Source: Streptomyces sp. NBC_01465 (GTDB lineage Bacteria > Actinomycetota > Actinomycetes > Streptomycetales > Streptomycetaceae). Taken from it: DNA of 64,000 nucleotides. Of the stretch, positions 16,519-24,172 are shown piece after piece. The DNA is taken from contig NZ_CP109467.1 in the NCBI RefSeq assembly GCF_036227325.1, positions 2,108,001-2,172,000 on the forward strand. Reading direction: 5' to 3'. The translations under genes were made by a program, and so were the position numbers. Positions within the stretch are counted from its first letter, which is position 1, and every line of letters begins with the position of its first letter. Under the pieces are notes generated by a model that saw only the letters and a program-made list of their open reading frames with translations, searched no databases and was not told where the DNA came from.

Positions 16519-17271
16519 CTACTTCGTCGCCGCCACTTCTGCCGCAAGCACGTCGTAGGACACTGCGTGGTGAAGCGCTACGTCCTTTGCCTGCAGATAG
16601 CGGACGACTTCGGCAGGGTCGGTGATCAGCTCGACGTTGAGCAGTACGTCCTCGTCGTCGAAGTGGAGCAGGGCAACCATGCGGGAGTCGAAGATCCAGA
16701 AGTCTTCTTCCGGCAACTGGAGGCGTCCGGCATCGGCGCGCCAGAGGTTGCGCATGTCCTCACCCGTGGCCGAATTGCGGCGCGCGTTGTCGAGCAAGTA
16801 GAGCTGCCCGGTCGTCGGCGGACTGTCGACGATGCGAACCCGGCCGACACGTTTTCCCTGGGAGGTCTGGCGCCGCATGTTGTTGCACCAGTCGTCGTCC
16901 AGTTCCCACTGCACCGTGCCTGTCTCGACGAACTCCTGGTACGTCTCGTCCTCACGGTCGGAGGCGTAGCCGCGACGAGTCTCCAACCGCCAGGCGGAGT
17001 GCTCGAAGGTCTCGAAGAGCCGACCGAACTCGTCCAGGTCGATGATGGTGGGCACGCGCTCGATCTCCTTGGGGCCGAAATGAACGAGGAGTTCCCGGGG
17101 AACGACGACGGCCAGCTCCCCATCGCTGAAGTGCTGGAGCTGGCTCAGGTCCTCGGGGTCGGTGAGCGGCGGTCCCTGCACCACGAACTCCCCTGATTCC
17201 AGGTCTTCGTGGAGTGCTGGACAAGCACCGTTCTTGCTGTCCGTGCCGTTGAAGCGCAGCCGTCGAGTCAT
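16519..17271 (-). CDS. DUF6879-family protein
   Basis: 250 aa from ATG at 17271, preceded by AGGAAGG at good spacing; longer upstream frames lack support. The core LFETFEHSAWRLETRRGYA...EDETYQEFVETG and the distal FWIFDSRMVALLHFDDEDVLL match DUF6879 proteins, which in Streptomyces are regularly encoded beside XRE-DUF5753 regulators. The N-terminal 75 residues are an extra extension relative to short members. The biochemical function is unknown; a toxin/antitoxin-like or signalling partner role for the XRE protein is speculative. Confidence 0.8.
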   Translation of the reverse strand: MTRRLRFNGTDSKNGACPALHEDLESGEFVVQGPPLTDPEDLSQLQHFSDGELAVVVPRELLVHFGPKEIERVPTIIDLDEFGRLFETFEHSAWRLETRRGYASDREDETYQEFVETGTVQWELDDDWCNNMRRQTSQGKRVGRVRIVDSPPTTGQLYLLDNARRNSATGEDMRNLWRADAGRLQLPEEDFWIFDSRMVALLHFDDEDVLLNVELITDPAEVVRYLQAKDVALHHAVSYDVLAAEVAATK

Positions 17272-17350
17272 GGCTGTTCCTTCCTCTGGGGCGGATATGC
17301 GTCCAGCATCCCCGGGCCCGAAGCCTCTCAGTACAGCGTGCCTCGTGCGG

Positions 17351-17403
17351 CAGGAGAAAACACGCGAAAATCTGGCCACCTCACGAGAAAAGTCGAGAAA
17401 TCT
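17351..17403. promoter_or_regulatory. Helically phased A-rich decamer repeats between DUF6879 and the small genes
   Basis: Four related decamers of the form C-A-x-G-x-G-A-A-A-A start at 17351 (CAGGAGAAAA), 17361 (CACGCGAAAA), 17382 (CACGAGAAAA) and 17392 (GTCGAGAAAT). The steps are 10, 21 and 10 bp, so all lie on one face of the helix. It is a likely multi-site operator for the XRE regulator, upstream of both divergent units. Confidence 0.5.
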
Positions 17404-17429
17404 ACCGACTGGTCTCAACTCCGTCCGCC

Positions 17430-17435
17430 TACCGT
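17430..17435 (+). promoter_or_regulatory. -10 element of a predicted leaderless promoter
   Basis: TACCGT ends 7 nt before the ATG at 17443, and no Shine-Dalgarno is present. The -35 region is poor, as expected for a regulated promoter. Confidence 0.5.
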
Positions 17436-17442
17436 CGAGTTC

Positions 17443-17649
17443 ATGAGCAGAGACGACCACGCACCCCAGGCGGCGGACCCGCACGAAGCAGCCGAGTCCC
17501 TACGAGCCTCACTGGCCGCGGCCGGCATCGTGCTCCCCTCCCTGGCCGCCGATACCGCCTCCCCGTACCTGAGCCTGGTCACGCTGGGCAGCGTCCGCGC
17601 CGACGTAGCCCTCGATCTCGCCAACGCCCTCCGCAGGAGGCCGACATGA
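17443..17649 (+). CDS. Small acidic protein of the XRE/DUF6879 module
   Basis: 68 aa, ATG at 17443 just after the -10 TACCGT. It is helical and Ala/Leu-rich (AAESLRASLAAAGIVLPSLA) with no membrane segment or Cys. I recognise the position, not the family: small genes of this kind recur divergently from XRE-DUF5753/DUF6879 pairs in Streptomyces. It overlaps the next gene by 4 bp. Confidence 0.75.
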   Translation: MSRDDHAPQAADPHEAAESLRASLAAAGIVLPSLAADTASPYLSLVTLGSVRADVALDLANALRRRPT

Positions 17650-17876
17650 CCAGCGAATCGCTGACGCCCCCGGAACCTGGCACCCTTGTCCTCGACACCG
17701 CGACGGACCGGGTCGGCATCGTGATGGGCAGCGAGGGCCCGTACCTCCAGCTCCGCCCACCCGGAGGCGGCCGTGAATGGGACGCAGCCCCGGCCTCGGT
17801 CCGTGCCGCCAGTGCGACCGACACACTGCGGGCCCGCGTCGGCGAACTCAACGCGGACCGAAGGCGAGGCATCTGA
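17646..17876 (+). CDS. Small beta-rich protein of the XRE/DUF6879 module
   Basis: 76 aa, ATG overlapping the upstream stop (ATGA). The sequence PGTLVLDTATDRVGIVMG followed by YLQLRPPGGGREWDA looks like a small beta-barrel (SH3-like) fold, then a short basic tail. Similar small proteins accompany XRE modules in Streptomyces, but I cannot name a function. Translation is coupled to the 68-aa protein. Confidence 0.75.
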   Translation: MTSESLTPPEPGTLVLDTATDRVGIVMGSEGPYLQLRPPGGGREWDAAPASVRAASATDTLRARVGELNADRRRGI

Positions 17877-17940
17877 CCCTGGCCGCGGCCTGGGCCCCAC
17901 GCTGAGCAAGTCAGCTCCGGCGGCTGAGTAAGACCTCGCT

Positions 17941-18243
17941 TCAACTGGTGACGACGCCGAGACGGAGACGGGTCCGGACGGAAGGGCCTGTCACGAGCAC
18001 GAGCAACGCGAAGGCAGTCAGCCGTTGCAGACCCGGCCGCGCGAAGAAGTCACTGTGCTGAATGCCGTAGGCCGCATACCAGTTGGCCATCCCATCAGTC
18101 GCCATGACCACGAACATGAGGTCAGAGATGTGCGAAGCAGCGCCGACGAAGACCAGCACGACGACATACAAGGCCATCAGCGCCACCACCCACCATGGGA
18201 CCTGGCGTATCCAGCGGATCACACGACCGATTCTCTCAGCCAC
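17941..18243 (-). CDS. Small two-helix membrane protein, unknown
   Basis: 100 aa, GTG start. Two hydrophobic segments (about 16-45 and 74-88) flank a polar loop (DGMANWYAAYGIQHSDF). The termini are basic, so both are probably cytoplasmic. No ribosome binding site is clear. No family recognised; neighbours give no hint. Confidence 0.6.
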   Translation of the reverse strand: MAERIGRVIRWIRQVPWWVVALMALYVVVLVFVGAASHISDLMFVVMATDGMANWYAAYGIQHSDFFARPGLQRLTAFALLVLVTGPSVRTRLRLGVVTS

Positions 18244-18296
18244 AGAAGCCGGGCCCGGTGCGCTTCAGCTTGTTAGGCGGCGGGCGCGTGCAACCG

Positions 18297-19253
18297 TCAG
18301 GCGTTGGCGATTAGCTTCGCCTCCTCAGCCGGGGACAACCCGTGCCGGAGCGGCGGTTCGCCGCGCTCGCGGTCCCAGGCCAGTACGTCAGCGATCGTCA
18401 CGGCCAACGGGGTTGCGGGCATGCCTGCGGCCCGTGCGCGTACGGGACTTCGCTGCTGCGTCGGCCACATCGATGCGGGGCGGGTGAGCGGAAAGAACGG
18501 TGACACCGCCTCGGCGGGCACGGGAACGATCTCGACCTGGCTGCCCGCGACCTGGGCGCAGGTGGTGATCAGATCCGCCATCGTGGTCGGTTCAGCCGGA
18601 CCGACTGCGTGGAACGCGCCTGGCCTGTCGTCCTTGATCAACTGGACTACGAGGCCGGCCGCATCGCGGGAGTCGACCACCTGGACCGGCTGTTGCGGGC
18701 TGGTGGGCAAGGCCACCTGGCCGCCGCGCGCGGCCCGGCGAACCCAGTACACGAGCCCGTCCTGCACGTCGTACGGCCCGGCGACCTTCCCCAGGCGGAC
18801 GATCGTGGCCCGCGACCCGTACCGGGCCACCACGTCGTCCTCGCAGGCCGCTTTGCATGGCCCGTACGTGTCCTCGTCGAGCTCCTCGGTGTCGCGCACC
18901 GGCGGGCGGCGGGGTGTGTCCTCGTCCGAGCCAGGCCCCACGCCCGTCCGCATGTACACAGCATGACTGGAGATGAACAGGTACCGGCCGACCCGGTCGC
19001 CGAGCGCATCCATCGCCTGTCCGACGTGACGCGGCACGTATCCGCTGACGTCCACCACGGCGTCCCAGGCGCCGTCTTGAAGTGCTGCGTAGTCCCCGGT
19101 GTCCCGGTCTCCGATCAGCCGGGGCACGTCCGGGAAGAGGTCGATGCCAGTTCTGCCCCGGCAGAACAGGTTCACTTCGGCACCCTGACGCAGCGCTTCA
19201 TCGACAATCGCCCGACCCACGAACGAGGTCCCGCCCAGTACAAGAAGTCGCAT
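18297..19253 (-). CDS. NAD-dependent epimerase/dehydratase-family protein
   Basis: 318 aa. ATG at 19253 gives MRLLVLGGTSFVGRA, the extended-SDR dinucleotide motif GGTSFVG at the very N-terminus. Family marks include FISSHAVY and the YGPCKAACE segment, where Tyr-x3-Lys is the catalytic pair. This subgroup is often annotated as isoflavone-reductase-like or UDP-glucose 4-epimerase-like. A minus-strand -10 TACTGT (19262-19267) lies 8 nt before the start, so the mRNA may be leaderless. The 232-bp gap upstream (19254-19485) shows no further convincing feature. Confidence 0.85.
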   Translation of the reverse strand: MRLLVLGGTSFVGRAIVDEALRQGAEVNLFCRGRTGIDLFPDVPRLIGDRDTGDYAALQDGAWDAVVDVSGYVPRHVGQAMDALGDRVGRYLFISSHAVYMRTGVGPGSDEDTPRRPPVRDTEELDEDTYGPCKAACEDDVVARYGSRATIVRLGKVAGPYDVQDGLVYWVRRAARGGQVALPTSPQQPVQVVDSRDAAGLVVQLIKDDRPGAFHAVGPAEPTTMADLITTCAQVAGSQVEIVPVPAEAVSPFFPLTRPASMWPTQQRSPVRARAAGMPATPLAVTIADVLAWDRERGEPPLRHGLSPAEEAKLIANA

Positions 19254-19485
19254 AGCGCCCGACAGTAACGCGCCTGCTCGCCACCGCAACCGGGTGGCCA
19301 ACGTGCGAGATTGGGCGATAGAGGACGGCGGCGTCCGCGATGACAGCCTCGGGAGTCAGGGGCGAATCCACCACGCACATACCCCTCGCCGCCCCAACGA
19401 GGGCCGTCGACTGGCCTGATCAATTACGGGACAGCCATTCGGTCTCCCAACCCCATGGGTGAAGGGGACGCTAGGCTCGGTGACC

Positions 19486-19863
19486 ATGAGTCAGAGTGGT
19501 TCGCAAGCGGCTGCATTCTTTCTGGACGTTCGCGAAAGAGGCTTGGTCTGGCTTGTCCGCGATGACGCCGGAAGCCCTGCTCCTCTCTCGGAGGACGGGG
19601 CACGCAGTCTTCCCTTCTGGTCGACCTCGGCCCGCGCCCAGAGGGCGGCGAAGATCTGGGGACATGGTTTGCGGGTCGCTTCCATGCCCCTGGAAGCCTG
19701 GCGCGATCGCGAACTGCCCGATGCCGCACGGGAGGGACTCATGATCGGCATCAACTGGAGCGGGCCGCGTCTCGTCGGCTGGAGCTTTACCCCAATGGAA
19801 GTTCTCAACCGGTTGACTAGCTCGCCAGTGCGCGCAGTCGCCCCCATCAGACCTCATGGCTGA
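19486..19863 (+). CDS. DUF2750-domain protein
   Basis: 125 aa from ATG at 19486. It fits DUF2750: an N-terminal SQAAAFFLDVRERGLVWLVRDD, the PFWSTSARAQR core and the C-terminal GLMIGINWSGPRLVGW. These are small cytosolic proteins of unknown function. A -10-like TAGGCT (19472-19477) ends 8 nt before the ATG and there is no Shine-Dalgarno, so leaderless translation is likely; an in-frame GTG 27 nt upstream is a weaker alternative. Confidence 0.8.
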   Translation: MSQSGSQAAAFFLDVRERGLVWLVRDDAGSPAPLSEDGARSLPFWSTSARAQRAAKIWGHGLRVASMPLEAWRDRELPDAAREGLMIGINWSGPRLVGWSFTPMEVLNRLTSSPVRAVAPIRPHG

Positions 19864-19908
19864 GCAGACGCTCTCGCCGAGGCGCCGGAGTCTGCGTAGG
19901 TTCATCCG

Positions 19909-20382
19909 GTGACCTACGACATCATGCTCGTTCGAGTGCAGCCGGGACTGACGCTTCAAGAGACGCTCGACCGCCTCAACGCCGGTTTTGATCCCGATGC
20001 CGACCTGCCCGTGCTCCGGCTTACTGATGCGCAACGGGCCGAGTGGGAACGGATCCTGGAGATCGTCTCGCGGGACGTCGGGCCTGTCGAGTCCGCGGAG
20101 TATCTCTACAGCCTGACCCTTGAGACGGTGGGTCCGCCGGGACGCGTGCAGTTCGACTACTGCGGGGATACCGCCAACATCGAGGTCGCTTATCACCATT
20201 CGGGGCCAACTGCGTTGGCCGTGATGGATCTGGCTTATCGCATCGCTCGCATCGTCGAAGACGAAAGCGGCCTGACCGGTCACGACTTCGAAGTGGGGCA
20301 GCCCACCCGCAGCGGCGACCCGGCCAAAGCGGCTGACCGGCTCGGCTGCGTCTCTGATTGGGCTCAGGAAAATCTGGTCTAG
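19909..20382 (+). CDS. Conserved hypothetical protein
   Basis: 157 aa, GTG at 19909. A -10-like TAGGTT (19897-19902) ends 6 nt before the start and there is no ribosome binding site. It is soluble and acidic (pattern MTYDIMLVRVQPGLTLQETL, YCGDTANIEVAYHH). It resembles Streptomyces hypothetical proteins that start MxYDxxLxR, but I cannot assign a function. It is convergent with the LysR gene, 29 bp away. Confidence 0.75.
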   Translation: MTYDIMLVRVQPGLTLQETLDRLNAGFDPDADLPVLRLTDAQRAEWERILEIVSRDVGPVESAEYLYSLTLETVGPPGRVQFDYCGDTANIEVAYHHSGPTALAVMDLAYRIARIVEDESGLTGHDFEVGQPTRSGDPAKAADRLGCVSDWAQENLV

Positions 20383-20411
20383 AGATGACTACTCCTGCGG
20401 GTGGGAAGGAG

Positions 20412-21323
20412 CTACACCCTTCGGAGCATGTCGCGACCGGTGAGATGCGATCGGGCTGTTTCGTGGAAGGCCGATACCAGGCGGTTGCGCTCGCGGGTGC
20501 GGGTGGCGATCACCACGTCGCACGGTTCGATTCCTTGGACGGGAACGGTCGTCAGATCGTGCCTGGGCGTGCTGTTCCCGTCGGCTGCCGGTGCCAGGGC
20601 GAGGGCCTGGCCGCCGGCGATGGATTCGAGTTTGTCCGCGTGCGCCTCGACCAGCGGGCCGTCGGGTGCCGGGCGTCCGTCCGGTCGGGGGTCGAGGCGC
20701 CAGAAGGCGTCGTAGGCGGGGTCCGGGTAGCGGATGAGGGGTTCGTCGGCGAAGTCGTCGAGGGTGACCGACTCCCTGCCCGCGAGGCGGTGCATTGTCG
20801 GCATCAGGAGCACCCGGGGCTCCTGGTACAGGGGCGTCACCCGCAGGCGGTCGGTCGGGAACGGCTCTCGGGCGATGACCGCGTCCACGCGGTGGTCGAG
20901 CAGGGCCGTGTGGACATCGCTCCAGTCCAGGTGCAGCGTGGCGACCTGGGCGTCAGGGTGGCGGCTGCGCAGCTCGCGTACTGCGGGGGTGATGATGAGT
21001 CCGCCCACGTACCCGATGGTGACGGCGCCGGATGCCGCTGCGGCGCGGGTCGTCGTCGCGGCCAGTTCCGCGGAGCGCAGGAGCGCTTCCGCCTGGGGAA
21101 GGAACACCTGTCCGGCCGCGGTGAGGCGGCAGCCCCTGGTGGTGCGGTCTAGCAGGCGGACGCCCAACCGCTTCTCGAGGCTCTGGATCTGGCGGCTCAA
21201 CGACGGTTGCGCAAGCCGCAGTTCGGCCGCTGCGCGGCGGAAGTTGCCGTGCTCGGCCACGACGGTGAAGTACCGCACCAGGCGAAGGTCGAAGTCGACC
21301 GGGGGTACGTGGGCGCTGGGCAC
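20412..21323 (-). CDS. LysR-family transcriptional regulator
   Basis: 303 aa from GTG at 21323. The winged helix-turn-helix (residues about 9-70: FDLRLVRYFTVVAEHGNFRR, then LAQPSLSRQIQSLEKRLG) and a PBP2-like effector domain are both present. The start is supported by a minus-strand -10 TACGAT (21330-21335) 6 nt upstream; longer in-frame readings have no start codon close by. It is divergent from the SDR gene at 21468, its likely target, with a T-N11-A dyad between them. Confidence 0.9.
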   Translation of the reverse strand: MPSAHVPPVDFDLRLVRYFTVVAEHGNFRRAAAELRLAQPSLSRQIQSLEKRLGVRLLDRTTRGCRLTAAGQVFLPQAEALLRSAELAATTTRAAAASGAVTIGYVGGLIITPAVRELRSRHPDAQVATLHLDWSDVHTALLDHRVDAVIAREPFPTDRLRVTPLYQEPRVLLMPTMHRLAGRESVTLDDFADEPLIRYPDPAYDAFWRLDPRPDGRPAPDGPLVEAHADKLESIAGGQALALAPAADGNSTPRHDLTTVPVQGIEPCDVVIATRTRERNRLVSAFHETARSHLTGRDMLRRV

Positions 21324-21340
21324 TCCTGCATCGTAATCGT

Positions 21341-21357
21341 GATACCTGATCCGTATC
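21341..21357. promoter_or_regulatory. LysR-type operator (T-N11-A dyad)
   Basis: GATAC-N7-GTATC is a perfect inverted repeat that contains T-N11-A, the LysR recognition pattern. It overlaps the -35 region of the lysR gene and lies 111 bp before the SDR start, fitting autorepression and activation of the neighbour. Confidence 0.6.
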
Positions 21358-21467
21358 GCGTCGTGCGGAACAGGTCTTGGACGCCGTGTTCCTGCCGCTT
21401 CTACCGTCAAGGTACGAACCCGGCGCCGTGCGGCGGGCCGACTTGAAATCATCGAGGGATTCTCATC

Positions 21468-22379
21468 GTGCGCATTTTCGTCGCAGGGGCAACCGGGTAC
21501 GTCGGATCGTCCATCGTGAGTGAGTTGCTGCAAGCGGGCCACGAGGCCGTGGGTCTCGCCCGTTCCGATGCCTCCGCGGCGACTCTGGCCAGGGCAGGCA
21601 TCGCGGTGCACCATGGTGACCTCGCTGACCTGGACAGCTTGCGCGCCGGCGCGGCGAAGGCGGACGGTGTGGTCTTCGCCGCCAACCAGCACATCTCCGA
21701 GACCACCGACTCTGCTTCTCGTGCGCGGGTCGAGCTGAATGCGGTGGAGTCGATCGGTTCGGAGTTGGAGCAGACCGGCAAGCCCTTCGTGGTCACCTCG
21801 GGGGTCATCGGCCGCACGCCGGGACGGGTGCTGACCGAGGAGGCCCCGGCTGTTCCAAATGCCGTCACCGGCCTGCGGCTCCCGGTTGAGACGTACGTTC
21901 TGGCCCTGGGCGGGCGCGGGGTGCGCTCGTCGTCGGTACGGCTGGCGCCGACCGTGCACGGTCGGGGGGACGCGCGCGGGTTCGTCCCGATGCTGATCGG
22001 TATCGCTCGTGCGAAGGGTGTCTCGGCCTTTGTCGGCGAGGGCACGAACCGCTGGTCGTCGGTGCACCGGCGGGATGCTGCGGTCCTGTTCCGGCTGGCC
22101 GTGGAATCCGCCCCGCCCGGCACTGCGGTGCACGCGGTCGCGGAGGAGGGCGTGCGGTTCCGGGACATCGCCGAGTCCATCGGCCGCCGGTTGAAGCTTC
22201 CGGCGGTGAGTCTGACGGCCGAGGAGGCGAGCGGCCACTTCGGCCTTCTCGCCCCGCTGGTGTCGCTCGACAACCCGACGTCCAGCGCGCTGACCCGGGA
22301 GCGCTTCGGCTGGGTTCCCGCGCACCTCGGGCTGATCGCGGACATCGAGGAGGGGCATTACTTCAAGGAGCCGTCGTAG
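21468..22379 (+). CDS. NAD(P)-binding SDR/epimerase-family oxidoreductase
   Basis: 303 aa; GTG with GAGGG 9 nt upstream. The N-terminal GATGYVGSSIVSELLQ is the atypical/extended SDR motif. It has the NAD-dependent epimerase pattern (HHGDLADLDSL, RLAPTVHGRG, HRRDAAVLFRLA), but the usual YxxxK is not obvious, so it may be a reductase-like or non-classical member. The substrate is unknown. It is divergent from, and probably regulated by, the LysR protein. The 177-bp stretch after it (22380-22556) holds nothing I can identify. Confidence 0.85.
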   Translation: MRIFVAGATGYVGSSIVSELLQAGHEAVGLARSDASAATLARAGIAVHHGDLADLDSLRAGAAKADGVVFAANQHISETTDSASRARVELNAVESIGSELEQTGKPFVVTSGVIGRTPGRVLTEEAPAVPNAVTGLRLPVETYVLALGGRGVRSSSVRLAPTVHGRGDARGFVPMLIGIARAKGVSAFVGEGTNRWSSVHRRDAAVLFRLAVESAPPGTAVHAVAEEGVRFRDIAESIGRRLKLPAVSLTAEEASGHFGLLAPLVSLDNPTSSALTRERFGWVPAHLGLIADIEEGHYFKEPS

Positions 22380-22556
22380 GGACGGTGGAGGGCGTCCCCT
22401 CACCGGCACGCCCTGGTGTCCGCCCGGAGGCGAGGTGTCCGTGGTGCCGCTGGACAGCACTGGCTCGGGAACTGAGCTGTTTCCCTCCGTGCGCTTCCGG
22501 CCACGCGAGCTTCCTTCGGGCGGAGGCGGCCTGCTCCTGCACAAAGGGGTCCGGCA

Positions 22557-23084
22557 CTACAAGTCGTGTACCGCAGAACGCGCCGTGGAGACGAACGCGA
22601 GGACGGACGCCCAAAAGGGGTCGTAGTGCTGGTCGAAGTCGGCGAGGGCGTTCCGCTCGCCCGCGATCGCTGCCTCAAGTGCCCGATAGGGCGGCCTGGT
22701 TGAGAGCCTGATGGTCTCTGCGGCGTGAGCGACGTTGTCGGGGCCCTCCAGGTTGATCACCCATATGAAGTGGCGGAGCTTGCCGTACGCCTCCCGCAGC
22801 CCCGACTGAACCTCCTTGAGGGCGGGGAGTTGTTCGGAGCGCGTGGCACCCGACTTGTGGATGTCCGAGACGGTCCAGTACAGCTCGGCCATCCTGTGCG
22901 CCTGCTCGATGAGCCGCACGTAGGCAGCGCGTCGCGCCTCGTTGATCCGGATCGCTCGTTGGGTCTTCTCGGCTGCGGTGGACTGGATCTGTGCCGCGCG
23001 GGCGGTTCCGCGGCTCGTGACCCAGCTGGCAAGTACAGCCGTGCCAGCCGTCAGCGAGGAGATCCAGAGGGTTGAGTCACTCAT
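22557..23084 (-). CDS. Single-pass membrane protein with helical domain, unknown
   Basis: 175 aa. One N-terminal hydrophobic segment (about 7-25) is followed by a long charged helical region (EKTQRAIRINEARRAAYVRL, LREAYGKLRHFIWV). This layout, a signal-anchor with a coiled-coil-like cytosolic part, is common in Streptomyces hypotheticals. No known motif. It is 24 bp downstream of the unusual membrane-lipoprotein gene and on the same strand. Confidence 0.7.
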   Translation of the reverse strand: MSDSTLWISSLTAGTAVLASWVTSRGTARAAQIQSTAAEKTQRAIRINEARRAAYVRLIEQAHRMAELYWTVSDIHKSGATRSEQLPALKEVQSGLREAYGKLRHFIWVINLEGPDNVAHAAETIRLSTRPPYRALEAAIAGERNALADFDQHYDPFWASVLAFVSTARSAVHDL

Positions 23085-23108
23085 GCATCCGTTTCTTCCC
23101 AGTCATGC

Positions 23109-24029
23109 TCATGGTGATGCAGGTGTTGCGACGGGCGTCGTCGCCACGTCGTACGCCTTCTTCGTCAGTACATACGTGCTGCGACTGTCGGGGTCGCCGA
23201 AGTAGAAGTACGGCTGGAGCGCGTGCTGTTCGGTGCGGCGGAGTTCGAAGGTCCAGATGTACGTCTCGGGGGCCGGTTCGCGGTCCGTGAGGGGTGTTTC
23301 CGACGTGGGGTCGTCGGGGCGCTGGGCCGACCCCGTGCGGGTCTTGAGGGTGAGGATCAGGTGCTGGCCCCCGCTCCAGCCAGCGGTCTCGGAGGTCAGT
23401 CGCCAAGTGCCGGTGCCCGAGAGCCGCCAGCCGGCGTCGAAGTCGAACTCCTGGCCGTCGAGGAGGGCCATCGAGGCCGACCCGTCCTGCCGCAGGGTCA
23501 GTTCGGTGCCCTCGGCGCAGCTCCAGGTTCCGACCAGTTCCGCGGAGGTCGCGTCGTGGACGGCCGGGGCTGTGTCGTACATGTGCGGGTTGCAACCAGT
23601 GAGCGCGGTCAGGGCCGCCAGAGCAAGCGTGACCCCTCGCTGCACCCGGGACGGGCCGCTCCTCAGCAGTGGAGCCCGCATCACGCAGAGCGCGAAGAGG
23701 AGTTGACCCAGGACGGGGACTACGAGCGTCTCCGGATAGGTCACGAACAGCAGAAACCACGTGGGGAGCAGCAGGAGTCCGGCCAGCGGCAGCCGGAAGG
23801 CCGAGCCGCTCTGGGTGTTGGCGAGGCCGTACACCGCGCTGATCAGGAGGGACGGGATACCGAGGAACAGCGCGAAGTACAGCCAGTCGTCGTTCTGCAG
23901 GCCCTCGTCGGGGACGGCCGACGCCGTCGCGACCAGCGTGAGGAAGAAGGTCACGGCGTACCGCACCGTCAGATCGACGAGCCGCAGCCCCACGATCCAC
24001 GGCTTCGGCCGGCGCGTGTTCTCGTCCAC
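23109..24029 (-). CDS. Membrane protein fused to a lipoprotein-like domain
   Basis: 306 aa from GTG at 24029, chosen for GGGGGA 7-8 nt upstream. The N-terminal half has about four membrane segments (LTVRYAVTFFLTLVA, WLYFALFLGIPSLLISAVYG, LPLAGLLLLPTWFLLFV, ETLVVPVLGQLLFALCV). Next comes MRAPLLRSGPSRVQRG, a hydrophobic run and a lipobox-like LTALTGC, then a soluble beta-rich C-terminus with Trp-rich strands. The second half alone looks like a complete lipoprotein precursor starting at an internal ATG (23681). Either the gene is a fusion, or two products are made. No family recognised. Confidence 0.7.
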   Translation of the reverse strand: MDENTRRPKPWIVGLRLVDLTVRYAVTFFLTLVATASAVPDEGLQNDDWLYFALFLGIPSLLISAVYGLANTQSGSAFRLPLAGLLLLPTWFLLFVTYPETLVVPVLGQLLFALCVMRAPLLRSGPSRVQRGVTLALAALTALTGCNPHMYDTAPAVHDATSAELVGTWSCAEGTELTLRQDGSASMALLDGQEFDFDAGWRLSGTGTWRLTSETAGWSGGQHLILTLKTRTGSAQRPDDPTSETPLTDREPAPETYIWTFELRRTEQHALQPYFYFGDPDSRSTYVLTKKAYDVATTPVATPASP

Positions 24030-24172
24030 GGTTCGGTCCCCCAAGGCACGCCGCAGGAACGCAACTCGCCCGGCGGGCGGCTGCGTCGGCCATCCTGCCA
24101 AGATTCTTGAACATGTTCAATTGGTGGGGATCGGTGCCCGCGCGCGCCGCCGGACATGTCAGGATGCTCCGC

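Noticed and set aside
19198..19380. A 60-codon minus-strand frame starting MCVVDSPLTPEAVI upstream of the epimerase gene
   Set aside because: The start looks protein-like, but the frame runs out of phase into the epimerase gene with no family match; no good ribosome binding site.
20412..22544. A 710-codon open frame on the minus strand through the LysR gene and beyond
   Set aside because: Only the distal 304 codons show LysR similarity. The rest is antisense to the SDR gene and is a GC-rich shadow.
22385..22711. Plus-strand 108-codon frame after the SDR gene
   Set aside because: Low-complexity Arg-rich composition, and its second half is antisense to the 175-aa gene.
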